A DNA stretch of 64,000 nucleotides from Ryuthela nishihirai (Eukaryota > Arthropoda > Arachnida > Araneae > Heptathelidae), in assembly GCA_038380435.1 (NCBI GenBank), contig JAWZYU010000030.1, positions 64,615,817 through 64,679,816 on the forward strand, given 5' to 3'. The translations under genes and the position numbers were made by a program. This document shows, piece by piece, positions 10,926 through 21,959 of the stretch. Position 1 is the stretch's first letter. Each line of letters begins with the position of its first letter. The notes beneath the pieces are model-generated. The model was given only the letters and a program-made list of their open reading frames with translations, was not told the origin of the DNA and searched no databases.

Positions 10926-12698
10926 TATGTCTATATGGAAGTCTCATATATGTCCTATATAAAGGCTTTTTGGTTTAGAAGTCTATAGATAATCACCAAT
11001 GTGACATCCAAGGACTTTGGAGTGATTCATAAATTATGCAATGCTGCTTTAGTCAATATTTCACTGCTATCCCTACAACCTAATGCTTGATTGGAGCCTC
11101 GCTCTACCACTGGGTAGTATAATACTTTTATTTTTGCAAGAACCTTCACTTTTTTATGGTAATCAGCATAGAAGGTAAATGCTATAGTATTATTATTTAA
11201 TTATATGTGACAATAAAATAAATTCACTGTTTTTGTCATCAGAAAAATATATCAATTAAACTACATTCCTCTATACACATTATTATAAAAGTGCTAAAAT
11301 TAGTATGTACTAATATTAGTTAACAAATTAAAAGATTGATCTCTACATTTATATCTAATGTTTATAACAAGTCTTAAGGTACCATCCAAAAAGCAGGTTT
11401 GCAGTAAGCATATTCTCTATGAACTGTAAGTGGCAGTGTCATGCTTAGTTCATAATTTTTTTTATTTTTATATATCAGATGACACAAAGCATAAAAGTGT
11501 ATTGAAAAGTAAGTTGAAGTTAAACTTCCAGTTGTTAAAGGAACTTCAAAATCCTTTCGTCAGGAAGTATTAAACCATTGGTTGTAAAGATTTACACAAA
11601 CATTTAAGTTAGCTGCATTTTTTTTAAAGTCAAATAAGCAATACTGAGATAAAAGCAGAATAATTTTTTTGGAAACAATGTTTGCATGTTCAATCAATGA
11701 TTATAAAGGACCATGCAATTGCACATGGTTACTTTAATAATGAAGTCCTATACAAGCACAATGCTCAGATTGCTTACATCTGATCATGATAATGCAGTTA
11801 GTGCATTAAGATAATAAGAGCCATAGTATAAGACTATAAGAGCCACTTAGTATAAAATATTAATATAAATAACACAGTTCACAGCAAATCAGCTAATGCA
11901 CTGTTCAACAACCATACTTTCAGTAGCTTTTTAATTTGACAAAAGAATCAAATGTGAAACTTAACTCCCATTTTAGTACATTAACATTTCCAGTTTCTGC
12001 AGGACTCACTGCCAGTGTATTGTGATTTCTACTGTATTTTTGCTGGACTAAGTTGGGTAAGTGCATAATTAATAAATAAATGTAAAGTTTTAATCATATA
12101 ATGCATTGTTCATGAATGGCTGGATGAGCAGTAACTGGCACAATTGGTCATCATGATCTTAATTGAGTGACCTCTCCAATCTCCCAGCTTAACACCTTTA
12201 GATTTTTATTTCTGGTATTACCAATTCAGTGGAGATAACCAATATTGATCACCTGAAGGCAAATGGCCCAATGGACGAGGATAAAAGGAAACACACCCAG
12301 ACATTTCACTCTGCATTTATTTCATAATGTTTGTATTTACTTTGGTAAATTATGTTAACAGTGAAATTCTTTGGCATATTGATTGGTATGTGAATTCCAC
12401 CTATCAGTGTAACCATTAGAAGCAAACAGGAAATAATCTCTTGCATAAAACACTTTTTCTGTGGTATTTGTTTCACTGAATGAAAATTTTGCTATGAGAC
12501 TAAGATTTATGTTATGGACTAACATTTCATTCGTTGAGATATTTTCATCATTGGATTGATCACTATTTATAAGCAGTAACATAATAATCTGTTCAATGGT
12601 GAAGAATAAAATACAGAGTTGTTTAACAGATAGCAATAGTAATCATTTCAATCATTCAAATTTTTAATGAATAAACACTTAAATAGATTCTTACTTAC

Positions 12699-12781
12699 AT
12701 CTTGAGTTGATGCATGCAATAAGCCACTATAGGAAACATTATTATTGAAATGCGAGACTGCCTTGGCAAAGTCCCAACCAC
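12699..12781 (-). CDS. DNAJC13: RME-8/DNAJC13 coding exon (GWDFAKAV...HASTQD)
   Basis: Exon of 83 nt: two bases (GT) complete a Ser codon begun by the upstream exon, then 27 codons reading GWDFAKAVSHFNNNVSYSGL and LHASTQD. The block NVSYSGLLHA is nearly identical to human NISYSGVLHA (about residues 380-389). The acceptor AG is at 12782-12783 and the donor GT at 12697-12698. The upstream intron is 12.7 kb and holds a Tc1 element, a 2.6-kb DNA transposon and a compound tandem repeat. Confidence 0.95.
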
Positions 12782-12970
12782 CTATAAAGCACAATGTAAT
12801 ATATATATAGTTCTAATTATTGGGTTATATATGTAATATCAAAAATTCTCAATAATTATCAATAAATTATTAATGAAGATCACTGCATCAATTTTTAACC
12901 TCAAGGAGTGTCTCTTGTTAAAATAAAAGCAGTCTTTTTTTTCTGACTAAATATCACTGCAATATGCATA

Positions 12971-14183
12971 TACACCGATCAGCGAAAACATTAAAACCAC
13001 CTACCTAATATGATGTAGGCCCTCCTCTCGCCACCAAAAGAGCTCTCACCCAATGAGGCATAGATTCAACAAGACGTTGGTAGGTGTCACTAAATGTTTG
13101 GTACCATGACTGCAACAGAAGATCCCGCAGTTCCTGTAAATTACATGGTTGGGGTGATGCTGCTTGTACCCGTTTCTCCAATTCAAACCACAAATGTTCA
13201 ATGGGATTGATGTCTGGCGAATTTGAGGGCCATGGCAATAAATGGAATTCTTCGTCATGTTCTATGAACCATTTCTGAACCTTCGGTGCAGTGTGACATG
13301 GGACAGTCTTGTTGAAAGATGCCATCTCTGCCAGGGAATACAACCATAATAAAGGGGTGTACTTGGTCAGCCATGATGTTCAGGTACATGACAGCTGTCA
13401 GAGTTTGCTCTACAGGGATAATTGGTCCAAGTGTTCCCCAAGAAAATATTGCCCAGACCATCACATCCTCTCCAGCCACCTGGATCCATCCCACAGTGCA
13501 TCCAGGTGAGAAGGCTTCCGTGGGTAAATGTCGCACACGAGCTCACCCGTCCACATGGTGTAACAGAAAACGGGATTCATCTGACCATGCAACCCTCTTC
13601 TATGGTCCAATGTCAATAATTATGTGCCCATCACAAGCGTTGATGACAGTGAATGGCTGTCAGCATACGCACACGAATGTGTTTGTAGCTGTGGAGACCC
13701 ACATCCAAGAGCTTACAATGAACTGTGTGTTCAGACACATTGGGCCCTTTACCACAATTGAAATTATGGGTAATGTCAGCCACAGTAGCCCTACTGTTGC
13801 TGCAGAGAAGACGAGATAGCCTGTGCTGACCTCTGGCATCAATGAGGCGTGGCCGGTCCAACCTTGTCGACAGCTCAAAGTATTACCTGTTTCAGATCAT
13901 CTTTGATAGGTATTAACTACTGCATAGCATGAGCAGCGTACCAGCATCACCGTTTCGGAGGTACTCTTACCAAGGCGTCTTGCCAAAATGATCTGGCCTT
14001 TGTTGAAATCAGTTAAATCTTTTGCTTTTACCACATTGAGACGAAACGAAATACTGCCTGCAAGAGCTCCGACCCAGGTATTATATATATCATTCATGAT
14101 CTTGGTACATGACACTGATTGGCTGCACGCATGCTTCTTTGCATAATGTAGAAGTGGTTTTAATGTATTGGCTGATTGGTGTA
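12971..14183 (-). mobile_element. Tc1-like transposon with both terminal repeats, inactive
   Basis: 1,213 bp between TA dinucleotides (12969-12970 and 14184-14185). The left end begins tacaccgatcagcgaaaaca and the right end is ttaatgtattggctgattgg followed by tgta, its inverted copy. Minus-strand frames give DLTDFNKGQIILARRLGKS (about 14030-13970), RPRLIDARGQHRLSRLL (13855-13800), GWIQVAGEDVMVWAIFSWGT (13490-13430), FQQDCPMSHCTEGSEMV (13310-13260) and NSPDINPIEHLWFELEKRV (13220-13160). These are DNA-binding and catalytic segments of a Tc1 transposase in order. Several frameshifts and stops break it. The ends and sequence are of the type common in fish and invertebrate Tc1 copies. Confidence 0.93.
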
Positions 14184-14440
14184 TACCTTCTAAATATGAA
14201 ACTGTTTTACAGTCCTCCTCACTTGCAATACTTTTTTTCAACATTAAACCATGCATTGAATATACACTGTAAAACATCTTTTCCAAACCATAACAAACTG
14301 CAATGCTCAACTTTAAATCATTGTCAACCTCAAAATATTGCCAACATAATCCATCTTTCAATGAGCAGGAGTTGATGTTCACATGGGATTCAGAGCTGTC
14401 ATGAAGGTGAAGAACCTCATTCATGTTCTGGTTTAAATTA
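14184..14440 (-). pseudogene. unrecognised open stretch of about 90 codons cut by the Tc1 insertion
   Basis: On the minus strand an open frame runs from about 14440 through 14184 and, across the Tc1 TA target, would have ended six codons later at a stop near 12955. Its residues (MNEVLHLHDSSESHVNINSC, then LKDGLCWQYFEVDNDLKLS, IAVCYGLEKMFYSVYSMHG) look protein-like rather than random, with a mixed hydrophobic pattern. I do not recognise the family. It could be a piece of an unidentified element or a processed gene fragment, and nothing links it to RME-8. Minus-strand frames at 14565-14747 may belong to the same decayed unit. Confidence 0.35.
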
Positions 14441-15549
14441 ACTCTTCATAAACTGCTTTACAGTTTACTTAATGTCTTGATGCAACATTAAAATTATTCA
14501 AGTACTCTTGGCAATAAAGTCCACAGGTAGAACTTAATCTGTCCCAAACATATATAACATGAGTTTACCAGCAGAAGGCTGTATGCTGAATAATCCTGTA
14601 ACTGAAGTAATAACCATCTTGGGATGAACTGTTTTCAATTATCCAGCTTCTTGCCCATATTCTGCATCCCCAGATTATCATTCCTTGGTCCATTGAAGGA
14701 TAGATTATGTTGATAATTTCAGATGACATTGCCATAAAGTTAAACATTATTATTAGTAGTTAATTATGATGCAACATATTTTACAATCATGGTATACAAT
14801 GCCTGGTTCAATGTTGCCAAAAGTAATTTGCAGTTGACAGAAACTGTGGAAAAATAACTGCTTAATCGAGAGGAATGTCTCACTAATAGATGTGTTCTTC
14901 AAAAATTCACATATGTGAAATCATGCTAGTCACACACAAATTTTTCATAACAATGTAAATAAGGGGTGTTGCATTCCTAAATCCTAGCCTGATTGATATT
15001 TTTTTTTTATTTTATTCCTTTATCATGATTATTTTGGTTAATGTTTGTGTTTTTTATGTATACTTCATACATGTAACTCAATTTTATAGAGAAGAAACAA
15101 TGAAAAAGGTAAAAACAAAAAACTGTGAAATGCAGTTTTATTTCAATACATGTATAGATGATTGCTAGGTAATGAAAACTGAAAATGGGAAATTGATGCT
15201 GTAAAAATTTTCTTGAGCAATCAAGATGACTAACACATGTTCACAAATGTTTTTACTCTACACTTGACAACTTATTTTTTAATCAATCAGGCTGAAATTC
15301 TATATGCATATATTGCCATTGGTCAGCAAGATATAAAATGTTCTTTACCATTTATAAATATGTGTGTGTACCAGTTTAACTCTTTACCATACCAGCCCAA
15401 ACTGCAAGTAGGAGGTAGTGAAGAAGAGGGAATAGTATTGATTGGATGAGTTCACTTAAAATCTCTGCCGTTTTAGATCAGTATGGTACTGAAAAGGTTA
15501 AACCCACTATGTTCTGTAAGGTAAATGAGAAAAATCTTTTTGGAAGTGC

Positions 15550-15865
15550 TTAAATTATGAAGGATAGATCACATAGCACAAAGAAGGAGTCTGTTCAGAA
15601 CAAACAAAAATTACTCTATGTTATCATACAATTTAAGAGTAGAACCATTAAAAATAAGTGGATTGCTTGGAAAAAAACTAGAATTAACAGTGGTGAGGTT
15701 TTTCATGATAGTTCAAATAATTCAATATACATTAATGAAAATTTGACACAGGTGTACAAAGAAATTTATTGGAGAGCTAGAGTTTTTGCTAGACAACATA
15801 ACTAGAAATGTGTATGGTACAAGAATAACAAAATATTTGTTAAAAAAGGAGATAACATTTGGGCT
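15550..15865 (+). mobile_element. non-LTR retroelement ORF1-like fragment
   Basis: The plus strand reads SRTIKNKWIAWKKTRINSG, then SNNSIYINENLTQVYKEIYW, RARVFARQHN, a stop, and VWYKNNKIFVKKGDN. The order IYINENLT, then AR.FA+, then (F/V)VW..N(G)KI(F/Y)V+K is a conserved C-terminal pattern of ORF1-type proteins from invertebrate non-LTR elements, as I know it. The frame is closed at 15806 by a stop and the sequence passes directly into Penelope-like sequence. Confidence 0.6.
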
Positions 15866-16450
15866 CTCCTCCCAATCACCAACTCCCAATGTGCAACCTT
15901 TGCCGGACCTACATCTTACGTTCCTGGCCTATGCGAATCAGTCTGCAACTTACTCAGAGCCCAAAATATCAAAACTGTTTTCAGTCCAGCTCCAAATCTG
16001 AAGAAAATTATCAAAAGGGACAGAGACAAATTTAGCCTACTTCAAAAATTGGGTGTATACTGATTTCCCTTACATTTGATGAATAATTCCATTGTCTACT
16101 ATATTGGAAAAACCATATGTTCTTTACAAGAGAGGATTGCAGAGCATCAAACAGATGTCATTCAAAATGAGCTAACTATGGCCACTGCCAAGCTAACAGT
16201 ATAACACATGGCAACAATAGACTGGGAGCATGCCACACTGCTTGCACATGCATACACTTCTACAGAACCATAGTCTGTGAGGCTACTGAAATGATGCCCT
16301 CGCCCATCACATTTGAGATACTAGAATCGCCCTTCATGACATGTGGAAAGAAGCTCTAAACAGCCATATTGTCACCACATATTGTCACTTCACTGAAGAT
16401 GGAGCAATGTCCTTGCTCCGAAAAGCTTCCGAGTTTTCTCATAAAAACTT
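15866..16450 (+). mobile_element. Penelope-like element 3' part with GIY-YIG endonuclease
   Basis: Frameshifted plus-strand coding. 15905-16055 reads TSYVPGLCESVCNLLRAQNI, then KTVFSPAPNLKKIIKRDRDK and FSLLQKLGV (connector after the reverse transcriptase). 16086-16160 reads NSIVYYIGKTICSLQERIAE and HQTDVIQ, a GIY-YIG-type motif (VYYIGKT...ER..EH). 16161-16440 is further decayed coding sequence. The reverse transcriptase itself is missing here. A separate copy with that domain is at 6480-7440. Confidence 0.8.
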
Positions 16451-17314
16451 TTAACATGCAAATAGTTCTAAGGATAAACTTTAAAATTTTATTGCTTAAT
16501 GACAGAGAAATTTAAGTCATTTTAAATTAATTTCTGAGCAAGAAAGTCCTTTTAAATGTGGTTATTAGATGTAAATATTTGAAAAGTAATGTTGAAAAGG
16601 CCATATTCTGTATCTGCTATTATTTTAAGCAACTGCAATATTGGTGTGAAATGATGACTTGTACAATAGGTGATATTTTCGTGCAATGCATGCAATAATC
16701 CATAATTTTATAGGTTTTTTATAAATGTGTTTAATTTTTCATGTTTTTGTTTTAATTCATGTTTTTCCTTTTGTTGTTTTATTTTCTGTTTTTAATTATG
16801 TGTTTATTTTCCCTTATACATGTCTTATTCTTTAATTAGCCTGTCATGCGATTGATAGGAATCCTGCTGATAAGCCATAAGGTTTAGTGTGGAATCTATG
16901 TATATAATAACCATACTAAGGCATAAATAAAGTTATTATTATTAAAGCATCCAAGTTGTTCTCTTATATGGTAAATGCAATAATATAAATGAATTGTACA
17001 GAAGTAGTGGAGAAATTGCATTAAATAACATAAGTATTAGTAAAAAAAAAATGCCCTCTTTAAAAAATGTGTGAAACCAAAATTATGTTAGCCAGGGACT
17101 GTGCATTACACAAACTTTTCATTGCTACTGGAATATTAGTTAGAAAAAATAAGATACATTATTTTCATACCAAATTTCATTTCAGATATAATAGAATGGT
17201 CTATTAATATTTATTCTGAATCAAATGTTCTTTATTTTGCTACATTATCTATTTCTGTTCATTGGCACTTTCAGAATAAATTGTGAAATTGGTAAATGCA
17301 ACAGTAATTTAAGA
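16451..17314. other. intron without recognised features
   Basis: AT-rich. No coding or repeat structure was noticed. Confidence 0.4.
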
Positions 17315-19923
17315 GTAACTAACAATTAATTTACACTTAAAGTAATATAAAAAAACACCCATGCATCCTTATGTGCTCTATTGTTGTTCTTGACATGTTT
17401 CACCATCTATCCCGATGGCTTCCTCAAAAGAATTGGCTGCTAATGCTGGGCAACAAATTTTCATAAAAGTCATGCCTCTGAGACAAAAGTAGCCATTTCT
17501 TAAAGATTTCAAGGTGCTGAACACAAATATGACAATGAAAATGCAAAATTGGCTATGATTTCTGAGAAATCTGCAATAGTTTCTTATATAATAGAGCAAT
17601 ACGTACATATGACATGTATTGATAAAACTACACTTCTATTTCCGACATCACTTTGCCTGTCACTTGTATAGCTGCTCAGGATCATCTCTGGCAAGCATAC
17701 AACAGTAGTCAACCAACATTAAAGTGGACAAGTTTCCCTGCTATCATTTCTCCATCATTGCAATGTCCTGGTGAAAATGTTCACTGTGCACATCACTAAC
17801 CATGCTGCAGTTGTCGTGGAAGAAATCTAAGTGGGAATGGAGAAAGTGGATCTTTAAGGACATATTGCAGTCAAATTTGTGATACAGAGACAACATGTCT
17901 TTAACCAGTCTCTTGTAGTTGTCTGCCCTGACATTCCCAAGGAATTTATTTGCCACCAGACAAAACGCGTCCCAAGCTTTTTTCTCGTCACCCTGAAGCA
18001 GGTTGTCGAACATCTGGTCTCTAAATAGCTTGTGGATCCGAGGACCCACAAAAATTCCCTCTTTAATTTTCGCTTTGCTGAGTTGAGGGAATTTGTTAGC
18101 CAAGTACTTGAAAGCTGATGCAGTCCGGTCAATGGCTTTCACGAAGTTTTTCCTCACACCGAGTTTTCCTCTGAGGCCAGTTTCTCTTCAAGTAGTGCAA
18201 ATCTTTCCTCGGCTGTCCCATTCACATAAGAAACAGCAGTACTTCATATATCCCATCTGAAAACCCATCAACAGAGGTATTACCTTCAAGTCACAGCAGA
18301 AATGCCAGCCATACCTGCTGTATTGAAGGCAGTTCAACAGCTGTTTTAGGGTCATAGGTTTCTTTCATGTAGACAGCACACCCAACTGAAATGGATGGAA
18401 GTCAATTTCCATCATGCAGGAACACCGCCTTAAGACTCAATTTTGAGGAGTCTATGAATAATCGCCATTCTTGAGGGTCATGTTTAATTCCGAGGGCACT
18501 GATCAGACCATCTACATTGGAGCAGAACACAAGGTCATCTTCCTTTCTGAAGTAAGGTGCAAACTACTCATGATGAGTTCGAAACAAAGTCACTCAGACA
18601 TTTTCCTTGAGATGATTCCACTGTTTAAGTCTTGATCCAAATAACTCTGCTTTGGCCTTGGACAGCTCCAGATCGTTCATTTCTTCTTCGGTGAGAATGT
18701 GTTGCGCAGATGACACACTGTGGCAGTTGTATGGATCATCATTAGACACTGAAGGGTGCAGAGAACCTGACATCAGTTCGCCTCCGTTCTCATTGTCTGA
18801 ATCGATGGAAAATTCTTTTGGAGGTTCAGAAATGGGAAGGCTTTCGCTGTGCAGAACTGGTTGGAGAGCAGATTGTATATTCAGGTACTTTTTGTCCACT
18901 TCTTTTTTCCTTGTGATGCCTCCAGAAACAGGTGAAACCATGCAGAAGTAGCAGTCATATTGCGTGATTGCTTGGCTCTCTCCAAACCATAGGAATAGCA
19001 AACTGCATCCACTTTTTTGCCTTTCAGTCACTTAAGAAGATTTCTTGCACACATACTGCAGCAAATGTGTGGGGCCCATGCCTTGTTCTAGTCCCCGACC
19101 TTGCATTCAAAATAAAACTCATCTGCTTTCACTATTGGAGTGATGGCCCTTTTCTGGCTTGCAAATGTCACTTCCCCGCAAATATAACAAACAGTATTTG
19201 CACTATTAACACAGTTACGATGCATCACTACTGCTGGATTAAAACTGCAAAGATCACTTGTGTTGTACTTATGACTCAGGGGTAAATGGGAGTCACTCAA
19301 AAAACTTGCTCACCCTATGAAATGTCACTTACAACTAACGATTGCATCATCTGTTGTCCGCGATCATAAAGCCGCGATGTCATGACTCAACTGCATTGCA
19401 TCAGACAATGATGCAATACCTCCGGGGTGTATGTGCATGGCAGGCTGATGAAATACAATGCAATATGTTGCAATCTGAAGTTTAAAATACAGTGTTGCGA
19501 AATGGTTATCTATGTACTCAATGCAGACCGAATCGTTTATACATGACCTCTCTGTCTCTCCTAATCAAGAGCCAATTGACAAATTTTATTGTCATTTTCG
19601 TGTTCAACACCTCGAAATTAGTAAAGATTGGCAATTTTCATTTCAAAGCCTTTTTGTGTATTGCCCAGTGTAATCTTGTTATAAGTGATGTTAGATAAAA
19701 ATTAACGAAATTAGGAATCAGTGTTATTTCAAGGCATCTAGAGTTAAAAATTTCAAAAGAAAACCAAAAGAATGCACTGATTAATAGCCAATTCTTTGAG
19801 AAGCCATTGGGGATAAATGGAGAAATATGTCGAAAACGACAATAGAGCACATAAGGATGCATGATGTTTTTATTTTTATTTTACTTTAAGTAAAAATTTA
19901 AGTGTAAATTAATTGTTAGTTAC
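17315..19923 (-). mobile_element. 2.6-kb DNA transposon with long terminal inverted repeats
   Basis: The outer ends are inverted copies. Left 17315-17437 begins gtaactaacaattaatttac and includes catccttatgtgctctattg. Right 19786-19923 includes caatagagcacataaggatg and ends gtaaattaattgttagttac. Subterminal stretches also match in inverse orientation: the complement of about 17500-17555 and 19570-19625 share cattgtcat, gtgttca and cacct blocks. Between the ends lies one minus-strand protein-coding region (17664-19300). No clear target-site duplication was seen (left flank tttaaga, right flank atattca), so the superfamily cannot be assigned from target size. Confidence 0.8.
17664..19300 (-). 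pseudogene. uncharacterised transposase-like protein gene, broken
   Basis: From its N-terminus: 19300-19090 reads VCYICGEVTFASQKRAITPI and EFYFECKVGD (a possible zinc-binding CxxC). 19031-18594 reads YDCYFCMVSPV, KYLNIQSALQPVLHSESLPI and LELSKAKAELFGSRLKQWNH. About 18590-18230 is frameshifted and reads EWRLFIDSSKLSLKAVFLHD-like sequence. 18157-17744 reads MRKNFVKAIDRTASAFKYLA, KEGIFVGPRIHKLFRDQMFD, MSLKIHFLHSHLDFFHDNCS and SDVHSEHFHQDIAMMEK. After a frameshift, 17737-17664 reads VDYCCMLARDDPEQLYK. I recognise this order (CYFC, RLKxWN, FIDSS, EGIFVGP, KIHFLHSHLDFF, HQDI, DYC) from multi-copy uncharacterised proteins in arthropod and other invertebrate genomes. A transposase role is inferred from the inverted repeats around it. 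Confidence 0.8.
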
Positions 19924-21055
19924 ATATTCAAAGAAAACTAGGCTCATTTCAGATGAAAGAGCGAGCACATAGATGTGACACCACTTACGGAACAACAGGT
20001 TAGCCGAGCAAAGGTTCTGAAAATAGTAGATGTCAACACAGAGAGACTGGCTCTAATAAATATCGACAGGACAGCATATAATGAAAATAGATGAGCACTG
20101 GCATTGTAAAAACATTGTGTAAATGGCTAAACCAGGAATGATGCTTTATAAATTTAATATATATATTCATGTGAAATAAAGGGAAAATTTTTTTTAGTTG
20201 TGCACTTTATAAAATAAGTGTTTAATGATTGTCTTAGCAAGATGAACAAGACAAATACAGCACAATAGTGTGACTTTAAACTTGAAATCTCTCATTTTAT
20301 TTTATTATGATTCAAAGGTGATTTTTACTGGTACCAGAATTAGTACACATGCTGATAGAAAAAAACTTTGCATAGTACTATATTAAGAAAACTTTTTCTT
20401 CTGAATAAAATCTAATTTTTATATTTTTAACTGAATCTGAAAGTTAACACAGCAAATTTAAAAATAAAAATTATCTGTTGATTTATGTGATTAGTTAATG
20501 AAATATATTAAACAATCTCACAACAAAATGGAAATGACCATTTTGTCCTGCTGATAATACTGGGAATTTTCTACATAATGCAAATGTTTTAAAACAAAAA
20601 ACATCAGAAATGCCTTCTGAATTGTTGCTATGCATTTGTATGAAAAATATTAGCAAGTTGTTTATTAATCAACTGAAAAAATATTTTTTATGATTGGTGT
20701 AAATGTGCCTCATTAATTAAATTAATAAGTTGGTTTTGCCTTTATATTTTATAATATTTTTAGCTTTAAACTTTATATTCTATGATATTATTCATTAGAC
20801 ATGTATTGCTAATCCACAAATCTATATTCTTTTCAATGCAATTTCCACAAAACTGAATTCCTTTGGTTCCGTGATCATGACATGCTAAATTAGCTGGTCT
20901 GAAGACATGCAGCTTAATGAGACAAGTGTGCAGCCAACTAGAAAGTCTTAGTGTTCATAGAGAGTTGAAGACATGTGCATCTTCTCTTCAGTACTTTATA
21001 TCTTTCATAAAACATTTATGTTTTTTTTTCCCTATCTGTCTATTGCTTTTCGCTT
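19924..21055. other. intron without recognised features
   Basis: AT-rich sequence. No motif or repeat structure was recognised before the tandem array begins. Confidence 0.4.
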
Positions 21056-21900
21056 GTTCTTTGGAGGTTTGTCAGTTTGTGAATTTGCCAAAACAGTTGC
21101 TTCATCATATATTTCGAATGCAACAAACTGATTTATGTGTCAAATGAAAGCCTATGTGATGCAGGGAGTGTCATAGGCTATAAAAAAATTGACCCTCCAT
21201 GCTTTCTTCCCCCATAAAAAAGGGGAAATATGAAAACGATTGTTCTGCTGTATCTCCATCAACTCCTGTGCTTTATTCCTCCTTATTAAAGGGGAAATAT
21301 GAAAACAACTGTTCCACTATATCTCCAGAATGCAAGTGCTGAAAGTAACAAGCTAGGCATCAAATGAAAGCTTGTGACACAGGGAGTGTCGCAGGCTATA
21401 AAAAATTGATTCCCATGCTTTCTTCCCCTAAAAAAGGGGAAATATGAAAATTACTGTTCCGCTATATCTTCAAATAGTGAGTGCTGAAAGTAACAAGCTA
21501 GGCATCAAACAAAAGCTTGATATGGGGAGTATCACAGGTTATAAAAATTTCCCATCTTCCTCCTTCCCTCTCTAAAAATGGGGAAACATGAAAATGATTC
21601 TTTCACCATATCTTCAGAACAAGAGGTCAAACATAATAAGTTCTATGTCAAATGAAAGCTTGTGATGTTGTGGATAATAAAAATATACCCACATTGATTT
21701 CTCCCCTCCCCCCCCCTTAAAAAAAAGGGGAAATGTGAAAGTCATTCTTCTACTATATCTTCCAAATATGAAATTCTACAGTTATGAATAAGGTGTCAAA
21801 TGAAAGCTCATAAGGGAATCATTGTAGACTACTTCGAATTATGGTGGAATGGAAATTTAGGGGAGGGGTATCAACTTTAATGAGTTATATCTCAATTTAA
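21056..21900 (+). repeat. tandem array, unit about 144 bp, locus 1
   Basis: Degenerate units start at about 21139, 21360, 21504, 21648 and 21797 with tcaaatgaaagcttgtga-like sequence. Each then has agtgtcataggctataaaaa, a C-rich plus AAAA-GGGGAAATATGAAAA block and a ctatatctccagaa block. Spacing is 144-149 bp, apart from one 221-bp interval that contains an internal duplication. The same units form the array at 28000-30010. The units have no conserved reading frame. Confidence 0.85.
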
Positions 21901-21959
21901 AACTTGTGATGTCCCCAATATCATGGGCTACCTCAAAAACCAACTCTAAAAAAGGGAAA

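Noticed and set aside
12355..12636. 93-codon minus-strand frame next to an RME-8 exon
   Set aside because: Not in phase with the exon, no splice logic needed, residues show no RME-8 similarity; most likely chance.
13319..13819. 166-codon plus-strand open frame
   Set aside because: Antisense shadow of the Tc1 transposase on the minus strand (12971-14183).
13897..14424. A single 175-residue gene
   Set aside because: It is an accidental fusion of the unrecognised open stretch (14184-14424), the Tc1 terminal repeat and the Tc1 N-terminal region.
17378..17608. 76-codon minus-strand frame at the end of the DNA transposon
   Set aside because: It lies inside the terminal inverted repeat, and the matching right end does not keep the frame.
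21056..21900. CRISPR-like array
   Set aside because: Units are about 144 bp, degenerate throughout with no constant repeat and variable spacer pattern, and the genome is eukaryotic.
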